From the NCBI RefSeq assembly GCF_029953285.1, contig NZ_JASAOI010000042.1, positions 62,001 to 126,000 of the forward strand: DNA of 64,000 nucleotides. Reading direction: 5' to 3'. The notes beneath the pieces were generated by a model. The model saw only the letters and a program-made list of their open reading frames with translations, ran no database searches and was not told where the DNA came from. This document shows positions 15,801 to 24,157 of this stretch, one piece after another (within the stretch, counting starts at the first letter, position 1; each line of letters starts with the position of its first letter). The DNA is from Yinghuangia seranimata. Lineage in GTDB: Bacteria > Actinomycetota > Actinomycetes > Streptomycetales > Streptomycetaceae. A program made the position numbers and the translations under genes.

Positions 15801-18038
15801 TTGTCGCGCAAACGGACCGCTATGTGGGGGATGGCCGCTGCCATCCCCTTGCTCGCGGGCACGCTCCTGGCGCCGGCTCCGGCGCAGGCCGCGCCGCCCG
15901 CCGGCACCTTCTCGGTGAGTGTTTCCGCGCCAGTGACGTTCAGCCACCCGACCGACACCCCGGCCGTTCCCTACGTGGACAAGGACGGCACGTTCTACTA
16001 CCAGCAGTCCGCCGCGCTGTACGGCGCTTCCCAGGGCAGGTTCTGGGACTTCTACACCGGCACCGACTTCGACACGGCGACCCGGTCGAGCGTGATCAGC
16101 AACGCCGTCAACCCGGCAGACTCCCGCGACCGCAACAACGACACCACCTGGCGGTGCAACACCAGCCCGACCGGTGTCGAGGCGAGCTTCGCTCCCGCCG
16201 GCTCGGGCTACTCGCAGAACAACTTCTGCGACCTCTCCGGCCTGTGGGTCGACCCGGACACCGGGGACTGGTACGGCCTGGTGCACAACGAGTTCACCCC
16301 TCAGCCCTTCGGTGACGGGCTGCACTACGACGCGATCGACTACGCGGTGTCCACCGACCAGGGCCGCACCTGGACCATCCGCGACCACGCCATCACCTCC
16401 CCGTACTCCACCCGCCGGGATGACACGGCCGCCTTCCCGAACCAGACGTACTACTACGGCGACGGCGACCAGCGGCTGTTCGTCGACACCGCCTCCGGAT
16501 ACTTCTACGTCTTCTACGGCTCCCGGGTGGTCGACAAGGGTTCCGGCTGGAAGGCCTTCCACGAGCACGTGGCGCGCGCACCGATCTCCGCCAAGATGGC
16601 GCCGGGGTCGTGGCAGAAGTGGTACGACGGCGCCTGGTCGCAGCCCGGTGTGGGTGGGCGGGAGAGCAACATGGTGCCCGTCGGCGCGTCCGGCGGCACC
16701 GGGTACACCCCCGTGTCCGGCGAGTACAGCCCGGCCTCCACAGGGACCGCCGACCAGCAGATCGCGGCCGGGAAGATGCCGCCGACCTCGCCGCTGTTCG
16801 TCATGGACATCACGTACAACGCCTACCTGGGCCTGTACATCGGCGAGCCGCAGGCCGTCGACCAGAGCGGCAACGCCCCTCAGCAGTACTACGCCACCGA
16901 CAACCTCGCGACCCAGAAGTGGTTCCCCATCGGCGACAGCGGCAGCTACCACACCGCCTCCTGGTACCGCTGGTTCCTCGACGGCGCCAACCGCACGAGC
17001 TCGGCGATCGTCGGCAAGACGTTCCGCACGTACTGTTCCTTCGGCTGCTCCCACGGGGCCTCCGGCGAGTACGTCAACGTGACCGTGAACGCCTCCACGC
17101 CGGCGGCGGCACCCTTCGACCTGACGAAGTCGTACACGATCGCGAACGGAGCGGGCCGGGTACTCGCCCGCGCGGGCACGGCGGGTTCGGCGACCACCTC
17201 GGTGCCGGCCGCGACCGGGTCGGGCCTGGAGAGCTGGGTCTTCACCGCGAACGGCGACGGCTCGTACCGCATCACCGGCGCCGGCGGCGGCCTGGCCCTC
17301 GGCGTGGACTCCACGGCGACGGCGGGCCGGGCCTGGGGCGCCAAGCCGACCGTCACGGCGCTCGGGTCCGGCGGGCCGACCGTCGGGCAGCAGTGGTTCG
17401 TCCTTGAGAACACGACCGCCGGCGGTGCCAAGACCGGCACGTTCCGCATCGTCAACCGGTACAGCGGGCTGGTGCTCGGCCTGTCGTCGGCGGCCGGCCG
17501 CTCCGCCGAGACCACGGCCGCCCGCGCCTGGACCGACGCCGGCAGCGGCGGAGTCGGCGGCGGCCGGACCGCCGACGAGCAGACCCTGACGCTCACTCCA
17601 GTCGGCAGCGTCCCCGACCCGACGCCCCGGCTCGACGGCACCCACACCGTCTCGCTCTCCGGCAAGGCCCTGGACGACCCCGACTGGTCGAAGACCAACG
17701 GCACCCAGCTCGACACCTGGGCCGCGAACGGGGGCGCCAACCAGAACTGGGTCTTCACCCGACAGCCCGACGGTTCCTACACCATCGTCAACGCCCACTC
17801 CACCTTGTGCGCGGACGACGACGGCGGCTCGACCGCACCCGGCGCCAAGGTGATCCAGTGGCCCTGCACCGGCGGCTCCAACCAGCGCTGGACGGTCGCC
17901 AGACTCGCCAACGGCGCCTACACCGTCACCAACGTCAGGAGCGGACTGCTGATGACCACCTCCTCCACCGCGAACGGAGGCTTGGTGACCCAGCAACCCG
18001 ACACCGGATCACCGCTCCAGCAGTGGACGATCGGCTGA
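15801..18038 (+). CDS. Secreted hydrolase-like beta-propeller protein with ricin-type lectin modules
   Basis: 745 residues from a TTG at 15801; an ATG seven codons later is an alternative. The signal peptide MSRKRTAMWG...APAPAQA ends near residue 30. Residues about 35-430 form a domain with repeated aromatic/Gly/Asp strands (VSTDQGRTWTIR is an Asp-box-like element) and resemble sialidase or GH43/GH93-like propellers. I cannot assign catalytic residues. Residues about 435-745 contain two ricin-B-type segments with Q-x-W-like motifs: ESWVFT, QQWFVL, QNWVFT, QRWTVA and QQWTIG. The likely role is extracellular binding and hydrolysis of a polysaccharide. It stands alone, convergent with a small DUF1330 gene. 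Confidence 0.82.
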   Translation: MSRKRTAMWGMAAAIPLLAGTLLAPAPAQAAPPAGTFSVSVSAPVTFSHPTDTPAVPYVDKDGTFYYQQSAALYGASQGRFWDFYTGTDFDTATRSSVISNAVNPADSRDRNNDTTWRCNTSPTGVEASFAPAGSGYSQNNFCDLSGLWVDPDTGDWYGLVHNEFTPQPFGDGLHYDAIDYAVSTDQGRTWTIRDHAITSPYSTRRDDTAAFPNQTYYYGDGDQRLFVDTASGYFYVFYGSRVVDKGSGWKAFHEHVARAPISAKMAPGSWQKWYDGAWSQPGVGGRESNMVPVGASGGTGYTPVSGEYSPASTGTADQQIAAGKMPPTSPLFVMDITYNAYLGLYIGEPQAVDQSGNAPQQYYATDNLATQKWFPIGDSGSYHTASWYRWFLDGANRTSSAIVGKTFRTYCSFGCSHGASGEYVNVTVNASTPAAAPFDLTKSYTIANGAGRVLARAGTAGSATTSVPAATGSGLESWVFTANGDGSYRITGAGGGLALGVDSTATAGRAWGAKPTVTALGSGGPTVGQQWFVLENTTAGGAKTGTFRIVNRYSGLVLGLSSAAGRSAETTAARAWTDAGSGGVGGGRTADEQTLTLTPVGSVPDPTPRLDGTHTVSLSGKALDDPDWSKTNGTQLDTWAANGGANQNWVFTRQPDGSYTIVNAHSTLCADDDGGSTAPGAKVIQWPCTGGSNQRWTVARLANGAYTVTNVRSGLLMTTSSTANGGLVTQQPDTGSPLQQWTIG

Positions 18039-18046
18039 CGGTCGGA

Positions 18047-18394
18047 TCACCCGGAGGCCAGGCCTTTGAGCAGTGCGGTGAAGGTCGCGGTGGGGGTGTA
18101 GTCCTCGGGCACGCCGTCGACCATGACGACGTCGCCGGTGACGTGCCGCGACCGCAGCGGGGCGATCTCACGACGGGCAGGTGAGTCCCACCACGCGCGG
18201 GCCTCGTCGATGCCGGGAAAGCCGAGTATCACGACGTCTCCGGCCGGGCCGTCTTCCTTCACCTCGTGCTCCGTGAAGTCGACGAGGCGGCGGCCTCCGT
18301 ACGGTTCCATCGTGCCGGGGAGCCGCTCGATGTACTCGGCGACGTCCGGGTGCGAGGCCGCGGCCCGCAGGTCGTCGACGACGTAGGCCGGCAT
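18047..18394 (-). CDS. DUF1330 family protein
   Basis: 115 residues from the ATG at 18394 (MPAYVVDDLRAAASHPDVAEY). A longer frame exists upstream but is Arg-rich and shadow-like. The single ferredoxin-like DUF1330 domain is recognised by the initial Tyr-Val strand, the region GGRRLVDFTEHEV and the strand GDVVILGFPGIDEARAWWDS. This is followed by YTPTATFTALLKGLASG in place of the usual tail. The family is of unknown function and cytoplasmic. The gene converges on the hydrolase with only 8 nt between stops. Confidence 0.85.
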   Translation of the reverse strand: MPAYVVDDLRAAASHPDVAEYIERLPGTMEPYGGRRLVDFTEHEVKEDGPAGDVVILGFPGIDEARAWWDSPARREIAPLRSRHVTGDVVMVDGVPEDYTPTATFTALLKGLASG

Positions 18395-18593
18395 GGCTTT
18401 GGTCCTTTCGTCAGCCGTCACGCTGTCCCGACGGCGGTGGGCCTGCGGCCGCGGTGGTTCCGCGGTGGTCCGCGTGTCTTCGCCGACCACGAAGCTACAC
18501 GCGGACCGGAGCCTCGGACGCGGTCATGCGTCGGTGATGCTTCAGGCCGGGCGTCTACCGTGGACCGCACACGAGGTCGTGAACGGGGGCGGG

Positions 18594-19245
18594 GTGGACC
18601 GGGACAACGCACCGGCGGACGGCGGCCCCGCAGGAGGGCTGACCGAGGATCAGCAGCCGCCGCCGTCGGTGCTGTTGGCGCCGCGGCGCGCCACCCTCGC
18701 CGCGTACTACTCCCCGTACCTGCCCGACGGCGGCCGGGAGCTCGCGGTGATCCCGGGGGCGATTCGAAGCGGACTGCCGCGGCCTCGGCACCGACTGGGA
18801 CGTGGGCGAGTTGCGCGGCATCGCCGAACCCCTGGGCGGGACCCTGGACATCGTCGCGGACCCGGCCGGGCTGGCCGCCGACCTCGCGCAGGCCGTCGGT
18901 TCCTGGCTCGAGAAGGACATCGCCAACCTCTATCTGCGGGTGTGGACACCCCGGTCGGTGCGCGTCACCAGGCTCCACCAGGTGTCGCCCTTTCTGAGTG
19001 ACGTCGGCGCGCCGTGGCCGGGCCCGAACCGCAACACCGTCGACTACCTGCTGGGCTCCCTGGGGGCGGAAGGGCGCCAGTTCGACCTGCGCCTCGCCCT
19101 GCCCTGCGAGGAGCCCGGCACCGAGATCCTCGGCGCCCGGCTGGGCCTTGTCCTGCGTGCCCCGGCAGGAGACGGCGCCGACTCCGACGACGTACACGCC
19201 CAATGCGACGTGCCGGTCGTCTGGCGCGACGGCGCGGAGTTGTAG
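18594..19245 (+). pseudogene. vWA-domain protein with the vWA core deleted (frameshifted remnant)
   Basis: From a GTG at 18594 the frame gives AAYYSPYLPDGGRELAVI, which resembles the opening of actinobacterial vWA proteins (an x-x-Y-L-P-x-G-G-R-E pattern before the first strand). Close to 18760 the homology jumps, in another frame, to FEADCRGLGTDWDVGELRGI, the segment that normally follows the vWA domain. The C-terminal beta domain then continues to 19245 (LYLRVWTPRSVRVTRLHQVS onward). The intervening ~200 residues with the metal-binding DxSxS site are missing, and an in-frame TGA near 18757 separates the C-terminal frame from upstream. A short protein starting at GTG 18802 could still be made. 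Function lost or altered. Confidence 0.65.
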
Positions 19246-19370
19246 GCCTACGCCGTATGGGTGAAAACCGCGTGGCTCACGTGTGAGGTCACCAATCCCC
19301 CGCCGCCGCAGTCGCGAACGTGTCGTCTGAACGCCCGCATCCGGCGGGTGGAACGGAAGGAGCCGCGGCG

Positions 19371-20069
19371 GTGGGCAAAGAGACCCTGGATACCCGGCTG
19401 CTGGCGCAGCTGGTCGAACAGTCGGAAGACCTGCACAGCGACGCCCAGCGCGTCACGCGGGCGTCGCTCGACGAGTTCGGCGCCTACCGTGCGGCGGTGA
19501 CCCCCGACGACATCAAGGCGCTGCAGACCGCCGCGTCGATCGAGAACCTCGCGGTCGCCGCCTACACCGCCGCCATCGGCCTGCCCTTCATCCAGACCGG
19601 CAACCCGATCATCCTGGCGTTCGTCACGCGCACGGCGCAGCAGCACCAGGCGCACGCGCAGGCGTTCAACGCGGCGGCGGTCAAGGCGGGCGGCCAGGCG
19701 CAGACCGCGCCCGACCCCAAGTACGCGGCGGTCCTCCAGCAGGCGCAGCCGACCATCCAGGGGCCGGCGGACGTCGTCAAGCTCGGCGTCACCCTCGAGG
19801 ACGTCGCCGCCCAGACGTACACGAAGTACGTCTCGACGGTCACCGACCCCGACCTGCGCCACCTGTTCGGCTCGGTCGCACCGGTCGAGGCGCAGCACCT
19901 CGCCGTGCTGCTGGCCATCCAGACGGTCCTGCAGAACGGCACGCCCGAGCTGATCGCGCTGCCGCCGGACCTGGCGAAGCTGCCCGCGGCGGCCGGCAAC
20001 GCCGGGTTCCCCTACACGTTCATGCCCACCGAGAAGGCGTCCCCGATCGACGAAGGAGCCGTCAAGTGA
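19371..20069 (+). CDS. Ferritin-like domain protein (cytoplasmic member of a pair)
   Basis: 232 residues from the GTG at 19371, which has AAGGAG 8 nt upstream; a more upstream start at 19320 lacks a site. The DUF4439/ferritin_2-type four-helix bundle shows repeated Glu and His ligand candidates: AASIENLAVAAYTAAI, QQHQAHAQAFNAA, LEDVAAQTYTKYV and APVEAQHLAVLLAIQ. No signal peptide or membrane helix is seen. It overlaps the following gene by 4 nt (GTGA), indicating translational coupling. The pair probably binds iron or another metal or handles oxidative stress. Catalytic activity is unproven for this family. Confidence 0.85.
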   Translation: MGKETLDTRLLAQLVEQSEDLHSDAQRVTRASLDEFGAYRAAVTPDDIKALQTAASIENLAVAAYTAAIGLPFIQTGNPIILAFVTRTAQQHQAHAQAFNAAAVKAGGQAQTAPDPKYAAVLQQAQPTIQGPADVVKLGVTLEDVAAQTYTKYVSTVTDPDLRHLFGSVAPVEAQHLAVLLAIQTVLQNGTPELIALPPDLAKLPAAAGNAGFPYTFMPTEKASPIDEGAVK

Positions 20070-20929
20070 CCCGAGAGCGCGACTGGGAGCTGCCCGGCTC
20101 GGAGGCCGAACTGCGCTCCTTCACCCGGGCGATGGACGAGGCGCACCGCGCGTCGCTGCCCGCCATGCAGGCGGCGGCGGTCGACCTGGGCGAACGGCTG
20201 CGCGACGGCGGTACGGACGGCGCGGACGACGGGCCCGGCGGCCCCCGGATGGACCGCCGCCGGTTTCTGTTCGGCCTCGGAGCGGTCGGCGCGGCCGCGT
20301 TCGGACTCGCCGCGTGCAGCGACGACAAGAAGTCCGGCTACAAGGCGTCCCCCAGCGCGTCGCCGTCCCCGTCCGCCGCGGCCGCCGCACCCGCGACGGT
20401 CGGCCCGTACGCGGGCGACCTGGTGCTGGTGGCGCTCGCCGTCGCCCTGGAAAACCAGGCCGTCGGGGCCTACCAGGCCGCCGTCCAGGCCGCCTCGTCG
20501 GGCAAGCTGGGGACGGTGCCGCCGGCCGTGAACACGTTCGCGGCGACCGCGCTCGCGCAGCACAGCGACCACGCGAAGGTGTGGAACAAGGCGCTGACGG
20601 ACGCCGGGAAGCCGGAGATCACCGGCGTGCCGCTCAAGAGCCAGGCTGCGGTCACGCAGGCGCTGGGGCAGGTGACGGACATCCCCGGCGTCGCGAGGCT
20701 GTCCCTGCAGTTGGAGAACCAGGCCGCGCAGACGTACCTGGTCGCCCAGTACACGGTCAAGGACGCGGCGGGGGTGGGCGTCGCGGCGTCCATCGCGCCG
20801 GTGGAGGCGATGCACGCGGCGATCCTGCACTACATGCTCGGCGAGTACCCGGCGCCGGACGACTTCCTGCCGGTCGACAAGGCGGCGCAGGTGACCGACC
20901 TGATGCTGCCGGCGGCGACGCCGTCCTGA
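20066..20929 (+). CDS. Exported ferritin-like protein with internal Tat/lipobox signal
   Basis: 287 residues starting at the GTG that overlaps the previous stop. After about 60 acidic, polar residues comes MDRRRFLFGLGAVGAAAFGLAAC. This is a twin-arginine motif followed by a hydrophobic stretch and a cysteine in a lipobox-like context, then a Ser/Pro/Ala linker. The C-terminal ferritin-like bundle repeats the partner's metal-ligand pattern (ALENQAVGAYQAA, QHSDHAKVW, QLENQAAQTYLVAQ, APVEAMHAAIL). The product should be folded in the cytoplasm, exported by Tat and lipid-anchored, placing one ferritin-like protein on each side of the membrane. The long N-terminal extension before the RR motif is unusual; an ATG directly before DRRRF could be the real start. 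Confidence 0.85.
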   Translation: MTRERDWELPGSEAELRSFTRAMDEAHRASLPAMQAAAVDLGERLRDGGTDGADDGPGGPRMDRRRFLFGLGAVGAAAFGLAACSDDKKSGYKASPSASPSPSAAAAAPATVGPYAGDLVLVALAVALENQAVGAYQAAVQAASSGKLGTVPPAVNTFAATALAQHSDHAKVWNKALTDAGKPEITGVPLKSQAAVTQALGQVTDIPGVARLSLQLENQAAQTYLVAQYTVKDAAGVGVAASIAPVEAMHAAILHYMLGEYPAPDDFLPVDKAAQVTDLMLPAATPS

Positions 20930-20960
20930 CCCCGTACCGACGCCGTACCGATGCCGCGAA

Positions 20961-20999
20961 GGGGCGGCGGGCCCGGAACGTGTCCGGGGCCGCCGCCCC
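20961..20999. terminator. Bidirectional terminator hairpin between convergent genes
   Basis: Arms 20961-20976 and 20984-20999 pair over 16 bp with one mismatch around a 7-nt loop. The stem is almost entirely G+C. It lies between the stops of the ferritin-like gene (plus) and the SnoaL-like gene (minus). There is no U-tract, as is usual in high-GC actinomycetes. Confidence 0.7.
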
Positions 21000-21011
21000 T
21001 CGGCGTACGGG

Positions 21012-21332
21012 TCAGGCCTGGCCGGTCTCGAAACGGCTGATCCGGCCGCCCTCCACGGTGAACTTCCACGAGGTGCGCATGCTGCCCCACGTGTCGTTGC
21101 GGTACTCGACCATGAGCTCGCGCCCGTCGTCGGACTCCTCGACGACGTCCATGTGGCCGCGCGTCGTGAAGATCTCGCGGTCGGTCCAGTCCGTCACGTC
21201 GCGGTCGCTGCCGTCGTCCGACATCGTCGCGTCGGGGGTCAGGACCGCTGTGAACGCGGCCTTGTCGTGCGCGTTGACGGCCGTGACGAACTGGCGGACG
21301 ACGGGGTCGCTGAGCTGCTTGGTGGGCATCAT
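21012..21332 (-). CDS. SnoaL/NTF2-like small protein
   Basis: 106 residues from the ATG at 21332 (MMPTKQLSDPVVRQFVTAVN). The N-terminal helix, AHDKAAFTAVLTPDATMSDDG turn and the alternating strands (ELMVEYRNDTWGSMRTSWKF, RISRFETGQA) are those of an NTF2-like cone fold. Members include polyketide cyclases, isomerases and many proteins of unknown role. A GGAG lies about 12 nt upstream. No neighbouring biosynthetic genes indicate a substrate. It is transcribed towards the terminator hairpin and is separated by 148 nt from the GNAT gene upstream. Confidence 0.82.
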   Translation of the reverse strand: MMPTKQLSDPVVRQFVTAVNAHDKAAFTAVLTPDATMSDDGSDRDVTDWTDREIFTTRGHMDVVEESDDGRELMVEYRNDTWGSMRTSWKFTVEGGRISRFETGQA

Positions 21333-21480
21333 CAGGGTCGTGCTCCTCGTGCTCGGTCCGGGGCCGGTGGCCGGCGGATCCGGCCTGCCCGGTCGCACCC
21401 AGTCGAGCACGCGGCGGCGCGGCGGGCCCTGTGATGCTGCGCGGAACGGGTGAACACGGACCCGGGCGCCCGCCGGGGAC

Positions 21481-21969
21481 TCAGAGCATCCGGTACATGA
21501 TGTGCAGCCCGACGTAGCCGTGCTCGGGGTGCCGGAAGCCCTCGGGCAGCGTGCCGACGATCTCGAACCCGAGCGCCTTCCACAGGGCCACGGCACGGGT
21601 GTTCGTCTCGACGACGGCGTTGAACTGCATGGCCCGGTAGCCCTCGGTGCGCGCCCAGTCGAGCACATACGCGCCGAGCGCCCGGCCGGTCCCGCGGCCC
21701 TGCCGCTCGGGGTCGACCATGAAGCTGGCGCTGGCGATGTGCGACGCGCCGCCCATGTGGTTCGGGTTCATCTTGGCCGTGCCCAGCACCGCCCCGTCGT
21801 CGTCGACCGCGACGACGGTGTGCCCGGGCGCGTCGAGCATCCACATCGCCCGCGCGGTCGCCTCGTCGGTGTCCGGCCAGTAGGTGTACGTCTCCCCCGC
21901 CCGGATGATGCCGCGCATGAACGACCACATCGCGGGCCAGTCCTCGGCGGTCGCCGTCCTGATCTTCAT
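21481..21969 (-). CDS. GNAT-family N-acetyltransferase
   Basis: 162 residues from the ATG at 21969 (MKIRTATAEDWPAMWSFMRG). The whole length is one GNAT domain. The acetyl-CoA-binding motif A is ASFMVDPERQGRGTGRALG, with R/Q-x-x-G-x-G/A intact, and motif B is AMQFNAVVETNTRAVALWKALGFE. The closing HGYVGLHIMYR matches L-amino-acid N-acyltransferase-like or YhhY-type members, which acetylate small amines or protein N-termini. Substrate unknown. Confidence 0.9.
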   Translation of the reverse strand: MKIRTATAEDWPAMWSFMRGIIRAGETYTYWPDTDEATARAMWMLDAPGHTVVAVDDDGAVLGTAKMNPNHMGGASHIASASFMVDPERQGRGTGRALGAYVLDWARTEGYRAMQFNAVVETNTRAVALWKALGFEIVGTLPEGFRHPEHGYVGLHIMYRML

Positions 21970-22044
21970 CCGGCACAGCCTGCCGGGCGGCCGCACGGCG
22001 CGCCAACGGTTATCGGCGCACGTCCGCCCGCCCGGCCGACGCGG

Positions 22045-23025
22045 TCAGGTCTGCTGGTACTCGATGCCGGCGAGCCCGCACGCGGCGTGCAGGAAGAGGT
22101 AGTACGCGCCGTCGCCGTGCTCGTACAGGTCGGCGCTGCCGGCCATGCCGACGTAGTCCATCGCGTGGCCGCAGCCGGGGCACCAGGTGACGTGGGCGTC
22201 CTGGATCCAGTCGGGATCGCCGCCGAGCGCCGAGCCGCCCTCGTTCCACGGGTCGGCGGCGTACCGGTTCGGGTGCCGTTCGCCGAGCGCGAGGCGGAAG
22301 CCCGCGGGTTGTTCGGGCTCCTTGTCCTTCACCCATTCGGGGCGCACGGTGTGGTCGGACCAGCGCGCGCTGCCGTCCGTGCCGACCTCGGCATAGGTGG
22401 TGGTGTAGCAGGCGCACAGGAAGCACGTGGTGATGCGCAGCCGGCCGGACCAGCCCGTGTGCGCCAGTGCCTCTGCCACGCGCGGGTCGGCCGTGTCGAC
22501 GTCCAGGGCGACCCACATGGGGCTGCGGCACCAGGGGCACGGCACGTCGGCGAGGGTCTCCATCTCGCCGTCGGGGACGAGGCGGTACGCGGTCGCGCCG
22601 TACAGCTCGCGCGGTGGGCCAGGGACGGCCGAGTGCTCCGCCGGGGCGCCGTCCCGGCCGAGGTCGTCGAACAGCCAGCCCGCCTCGAGCATGCACCGGT
22701 ACACCATCGGCACCGTGACGCCGGGCGGCGGCGCGGTCGTCCACCGCCGGAACGCGGCCTCGACCTCCGCGCCGCGCGCGAACGCGAGGACGAGCAGGAG
22801 CGAGTACCACTCCTCCTCCTCGGTCGCGTCGAGCCGCGCGATGATCTCGGCCTTGCTGTCCGCGTCGAGCGACCGGAACAGCGTCGGCGGCCACAGGACG
22901 CCGCCTTCGAGGAGGCGGGGCAGGTAGAGCTCGAGCTCTCCGGGGTTCGTCTTGGCGAGCTCGACGAGCTGCTCGATGGCGTCTTCGTCTTCGTCGAGGG
23001 CCTGCTCGACCAGGGCTTCCGTCAT
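22045..23025 (-). CDS. Hypothetical protein with Cys-pair motifs, DUF1963-like C-terminus
   Basis: 326 residues from the ATG at 23025 (MTEALVEQALDEDEDAIEQL). The N-terminal 120 residues are acidic and helical. The rest contains two Cys-x-x-Cys pairs, VPCPWCRSPMWVALD and VTWCPGCGHAMDYVG, as well as a CACYTTTY segment, so a structural zinc site is likely. The region GDPDWIQDAHVTWCP resembles the end of DUF1963/YwqG-type proteins, which read sheets followed by 'W-x-Q' and 'CP-x-C'. No signal peptide or helix. Role unknown; perhaps a cytoplasmic immunity or SMI1-like accessory protein, but this is a guess. Confidence 0.65.
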   Translation of the reverse strand: MTEALVEQALDEDEDAIEQLVELAKTNPGELELYLPRLLEGGVLWPPTLFRSLDADSKAEIIARLDATEEEEWYSLLLVLAFARGAEVEAAFRRWTTAPPPGVTVPMVYRCMLEAGWLFDDLGRDGAPAEHSAVPGPPRELYGATAYRLVPDGEMETLADVPCPWCRSPMWVALDVDTADPRVAEALAHTGWSGRLRITTCFLCACYTTTYAEVGTDGSARWSDHTVRPEWVKDKEPEQPAGFRLALGERHPNRYAADPWNEGGSALGGDPDWIQDAHVTWCPGCGHAMDYVGMAGSADLYEHGDGAYYLFLHAACGLAGIEYQQT

Positions 23026-23107
23026 CACGTCCGGGACCCTACCCGCCGTCAGGCGCTGCCGCTGAAAGGTGCGTTCGCGAACCGGCCCGATGCGGTCGGA
23101 CCGGCGC

Positions 23108-23929
23108 TCAGGGAGTGCCGAACAGCCGCCACAGCGCCCGCTCCAGCCGGCCCTGCCAGGCGTCCGCGTCGCCGTGCACGTGCGGGTTCGCGGCCTGGAA
23201 GGCGAACCAGTCGACCGACCACCAGCGCACGTGCCCAGGGCCGAAGGAGTCGATGTCCGGGTCGATGTCGGGGTCGATGCCGTCGCGCAGCACGCGGCGC
23301 ACCAGGTCGGCGCACGGCCCGGTGTCCGCCGACTCGGCGAGCAGGACGGCGTCGTAAAGGTCCTTGCCCTGCGCGCAGCCCGCGTCGCCGTACGCGTCGC
23401 TGTGCATCCACAGCAGCTTCCAGGCAAGGGACAGTTCGCGGGACGCGGTGCGGACGGCGACGGGAGGTCCGGCGTCCGCGCGCGGGACGCGCGTCCACAC
23501 GGGCGGCTCGGGGAGGACCTCGTCGCGCGCGAAGTCGACCTGGACGGGCGTGCCTTCGACGCCGCCGTCCGACCACGGGATCAGCACGCGGACGCCGACC
23601 GAGCCCTCGTACGCGTACCCCCAGCTGGAGTCCGCGGTGACGTCCGCGCCGTGCAGCCGCAGCCCCGGGCGGACGTCCTCGTGTGCGGGCATCAGCGTCC
23701 GCAGCTCCTCGACGAGGGCGGGGCCGAACTCGTCGTCCGCGTACAGCCAGTCCGGCTCCTCGTCGGGGAGCACGATCCAGTCCAGGTCGCCGGGTTCGCG
23801 CGCCCGGTCGCCGACCCAGGCGGGCATGACCATGCTGCCGCGCAGCACGAGCGAGGCACTCCACGACGATCCGGCCAGCACGGCGAGCACATGGTCGAGG
23901 ACGGCGCGGTGGGCATCGGATATCGGCAC
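23108..23929 (-). CDS. Nucleotidyltransferase of the AbiEii/AbiGii type
   Basis: 273 residues from the GTG at 23929 (VPISDAHRAVLDHVLAVLAG). The fold's active-site pattern is visible as LRGSMVMPAWVGDRAREPGD followed by LDWIV: the G-S turn and the D-x-D-type acidic pair here read D-L-D. A third acidic residue may come from VQVDFARDEVL. The later region RELSLAWKLLWMHSD and GKDLYDAVLLAE is the K-x-D-x-x-D segment typical of AbiEii nucleotidyltransferases, which are toxins when paired with AbiEi antitoxins. No AbiEi-like partner is adjacent, so a toxin role is uncertain. It is divergent from a methyltransferase gene. Confidence 0.75.
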   Translation of the reverse strand: MPISDAHRAVLDHVLAVLAGSSWSASLVLRGSMVMPAWVGDRAREPGDLDWIVLPDEEPDWLYADDEFGPALVEELRTLMPAHEDVRPGLRLHGADVTADSSWGYAYEGSVGVRVLIPWSDGGVEGTPVQVDFARDEVLPEPPVWTRVPRADAGPPVAVRTASRELSLAWKLLWMHSDAYGDAGCAQGKDLYDAVLLAESADTGPCADLVRRVLRDGIDPDIDPDIDSFGPGHVRWWSVDWFAFQAANPHVHGDADAWQGRLERALWRLFGTP

Positions 23930-24157
23930 GCGCCGAACTGTAACGGCGCGCGGAGACAGCGCGGGCGGCCGGCCCGCGCACCGCCCAACCTTGCCTTCCC
24001 GGCATGCATCCATGCCATCTCCCCCATCCGCCGGAAAGCGCGTTCTCGCAGGTCGCGGCGAGTGTTACGGTGCGTCACCGCGCGGGCCGAACTCCCGTCG
24101 CGAGCACGCCTCCAGACGGCGTCGCGAGGTCGCGGCGCCCGGCAGAAGGGGTCGCAT

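Noticed and set aside
18418-19203. Minus-strand frame of 261 codons opposite the vWA remnant
   Set aside because: The plus-strand sequence has recognisable vWA-protein similarity, whereas this frame has none.
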